DNA from: Chloroflexota bacterium
GTDB lineage: Bacteria; Chloroflexota; Anaerolineae; UBA1429
NCBI GenBank assembly: GCA_014360745.1
Contig: JACIWY010000267.1
Location: forward strand, 1 to 5,603
Direction: 5' to 3'
DNA length: 5,603 nt
In this document: positions 5,165 to 5,603 of the stretch, piece by piece
How the letters are laid out: each line of letters starts with the position of its first letter
How positions within the stretch are numbered: position 1 is the stretch's first letter
Notes under the pieces: model-generated
The model's input: only the letters and a program-made list of their open reading frames with translations
Told to the model about the DNA's origin: nothing
Database searches by the model: none
Made by a program: the position numbers and the translations under genes

Positions 5165-5603
5165 ATGCAAGTTGTCATCCGCCCCATAGATATCGACCAG
5201 GACGCCGAAGGCCTGGCGGCTATGTGGAATGCCAGCGATATGCAGTGGCCCGGGAGTTGGACCCACGGTTTGCCCATTACCGCCGAGATGGTGCGCGAGT
5301 GGGAAAACGACCGGCGACACCTAGTGACCTTTGTGGCCGTTGTGGAGGGCGAGATCGCCGGCTACTGTAGCTTTACCGACGAGCATGGCGTCCAGTCGGG
5401 TGAGGGGTATCTGGCGCTGTTGAACGTCCACCCCAAATATCAGAAGCAGAGCATCGGTCGTCGGTTGATCCAGGCTACCATCGAGCGCTCGGTGCAAGAG
5501 GGTTTTCAACGTCAAACGCTGGGCACCTGGTCGGCCAATTTCAAGGCGGTGCCTACCTATAAAAAAACCGGCCATTCTTGGACGCCCGATTCCTCAGTGT
5601 GGA
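5165..5603 (+). CDS. GNAT-family N-acetyltransferase, 3' end cut off by the window
   Basis: The frame from ATG 5165 stays open to the window edge, giving 146 residues with no stop. The GNAT fold is evident: beta-1 start VVIRPIDIDQDAEGLAAMWN (3-22), VTFVAVVEGEIAGYCSF (54-70), motif A LALLNVHPKYQKQSIGRRLI (83-102) and a motif-B end AVPTYKKTGHSW (128-139). Motif A normally reads Q/R-x-x-G-x-G; here QKQSIG has Ser in place of the first Gly, which may be tolerated because that position lies in the pyrophosphate-binding loop of acetyl-CoA. GNATs transfer an acetyl group from acetyl-CoA to amines of antibiotics, proteins or metabolites; the acceptor is unknown. The W-P-G-S-W segment (28-32) and the GTWSANFKAVPTYKKTG end suggest a group I loosely recall as having long C-terminal extensions, so the full protein may be much larger than 150 residues. 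Confidence 0.85.
   Translation, partial: MQVVIRPIDIDQDAEGLAAMWNASDMQWPGSWTHGLPITAEMVREWENDRRHLVTFVAVVEGEIAGYCSFTDEHGVQSGEGYLALLNVHPKYQKQSIGRRLIQATIERSVQEGFQRQTLGTWSANFKAVPTYKKTGHSWTPDSSVW

Noticed and set aside
4991..5575. Two minus-strand open frames opposite the GNAT gene
   Set aside because: The + strand frame contains clear GNAT motifs; the antisense products show none and have no convincing ribosome site.
1..5603. CRISPR array, tRNA/rRNA, insertion sequence or prophage signal
   Set aside because: No regularly spaced direct repeats, cloverleaf candidates, transposase motifs or terminal inverted repeats were seen on either strand.

Overview
This GC-rich window, with short gene gaps and mostly one direction of transcription, looks like a chromosomal piece of a free-living, probably anaerobic or facultative bacterium. 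The best guess is Chloroflexota, perhaps Anaerolineae. That guess rests on the style of the proteins: a zinc-ribbon / membrane / LysM protein with long Thr-Pro-Ser linkers, a ferredoxin-linked indolepyruvate oxidoreductase, and a GNAT protein of a type I associate with that phylum. No rRNA or other phylogenetic marker is present, so the assignment is an inference.

Layout. Positions 1-3481 hold a rightward run of four genes: the end of iorB (indolepyruvate:ferredoxin oxidoreductase beta subunit), rph (RNase PH, overlapping iorB by 11 bp), an HD-domain hydrolase that starts with GTG, and a large zinc-ribbon/LysM surface protein 12 bp after it. A hairpin lies between rph and the HD gene and may end or weaken transcription there. 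A clear sigma70-type promoter at 3515-3542 then drives a RraA-like / HMG-aldolase-like gene (3611-4330). This gene converges with a leftward pair of overlapping small membrane-protein genes (4893-4407). Two hairpins sit in the 76-bp convergent gap. The 271-bp stretch 4894-5164 is a divergent control region, with a plausible promoter for each direction and a perfect 10-bp palindrome in the leader of the last gene, a GNAT acetyltransferase that runs off the right edge.

How the genes fit together. The left part mixes amino-acid (aryl-pyruvate) catabolism, RNA 3'-end processing and an HD hydrolase; the link seems to be co-transcription rather than a single pathway. The LysM protein is likely anchored in the membrane, with a zinc-ribbon head inside the cell and LysM domains outside binding peptidoglycan. 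No mobile element, CRISPR array or RNA gene was seen. The least explained items are the two small membrane proteins, which look like diverged copies of each other, and a related 13-base hairpin arm found after two different genes, which could belong to a dispersed palindromic repeat family. Nothing here is convincing as a new defence or metabolic system.
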